Shown piece after piece: positions 63,823-64,000 of a stretch of 64,000 nucleotides of DNA (position 1 is the first letter of the stretch; each line of letters begins with the position of its first letter). The stretch spans positions 88,148,215 through 88,212,214 of the forward strand of contig NC_133896.1 of the NCBI RefSeq assembly GCF_964199755.1. The letters run 5' to 3'. A program made the position numbers and the translations under genes. This stretch comes from Larus michahellis (lineage: Eukaryota; Chordata; Aves; Charadriiformes; Laridae). The notes beneath the pieces are model-generated. The model ran no database searches. It worked only from the letters and a program-made list of their open reading frames with translations, and was not told the DNA's origin.

Positions 63823-64000
63823 AGAATCACAGAATGGTAGGGGTTGGAAGGGACCTCTGGAGATCATCTAGTCCAACTCCCCTGCCAGAGCAGGGTCACC
63901 TAGAGCAGGTTGCACAGGAACGCGTCCAGTGCTCTGCCACCCTCAGAGTAAAGAAGTTCCTCCTCATGTTTAGGTGGAACTTCCTATGTCCAAGTTTGTG
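63823..64000 (-). mobile_element. CR1 LINE 3' end (cut by window edge)
   Basis: agaatcacagaatggtaggg, followed by ttggaagggacctctggaga and catctagtccaactcccctg, is the complement of the CR1 tail. The element continues beyond 64000. Confidence 0.92.

Overview
The window is vertebrate nuclear DNA, almost certainly from a bird. It has AT-rich introns, two CpG islands, GT-AG introns and six CR1 retrotransposon fragments of avian type. It carries the gene block RIBC2 - SMC1B - FAM118A, which is conserved among amniotes. A turtle or crocodilian source cannot be fully excluded, and I cannot name the species.

Layout. Positions 1-9494 (minus strand) hold the 5' part of RIBC2, coding exons 1-4; its last exons lie beyond the left edge. 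A 360-bp CpG-rich interval (9495-9854) separates the RIBC2 start codon from the SMC1B start codon and acts as a head-to-head promoter. It contains a near-perfect RFX X-box overlapped by a MYB-type motif. SMC1B fills 9855-46056 on the plus strand. I could place all 25 coding exons with intact phases, giving 1238 residues. FAM118A lies tail to tail with it on the minus strand: six coding exons from 58932 to 49931 give 345 residues. A predicted non-coding first exon sits in a second CpG island near 61.4-62.2 kb. The two convergent genes meet near 47.15-47.45 kb, where poly(A) hexamers occur on both strands. Upstream of FAM118A is a 0.7-kb homopyrimidine region containing two adjoining 15-bp tandem arrays, then unrecognised sequence and the end of another CR1 copy.

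Functions. SMC1B is the meiosis-specific cohesin ATPase. RIBC2 is a RIB43A-type protein of ciliary and flagellar doublet microtubules. A shared promoter with RFX and MYB motifs fits co-expression in the male germ line. FAM118A is a SIR2-like protein whose Gly-rich, TTNYD and HxHG motifs resemble those of bacterial NAD-degrading defence proteins. Nothing in the window looks like an entirely new system. The items most worth checking are the composite promoter site, the SIR2-like FAM118A, the promoter-proximal 15-bp arrays, and the extended AG-free acceptor of SMC1B exon 6.
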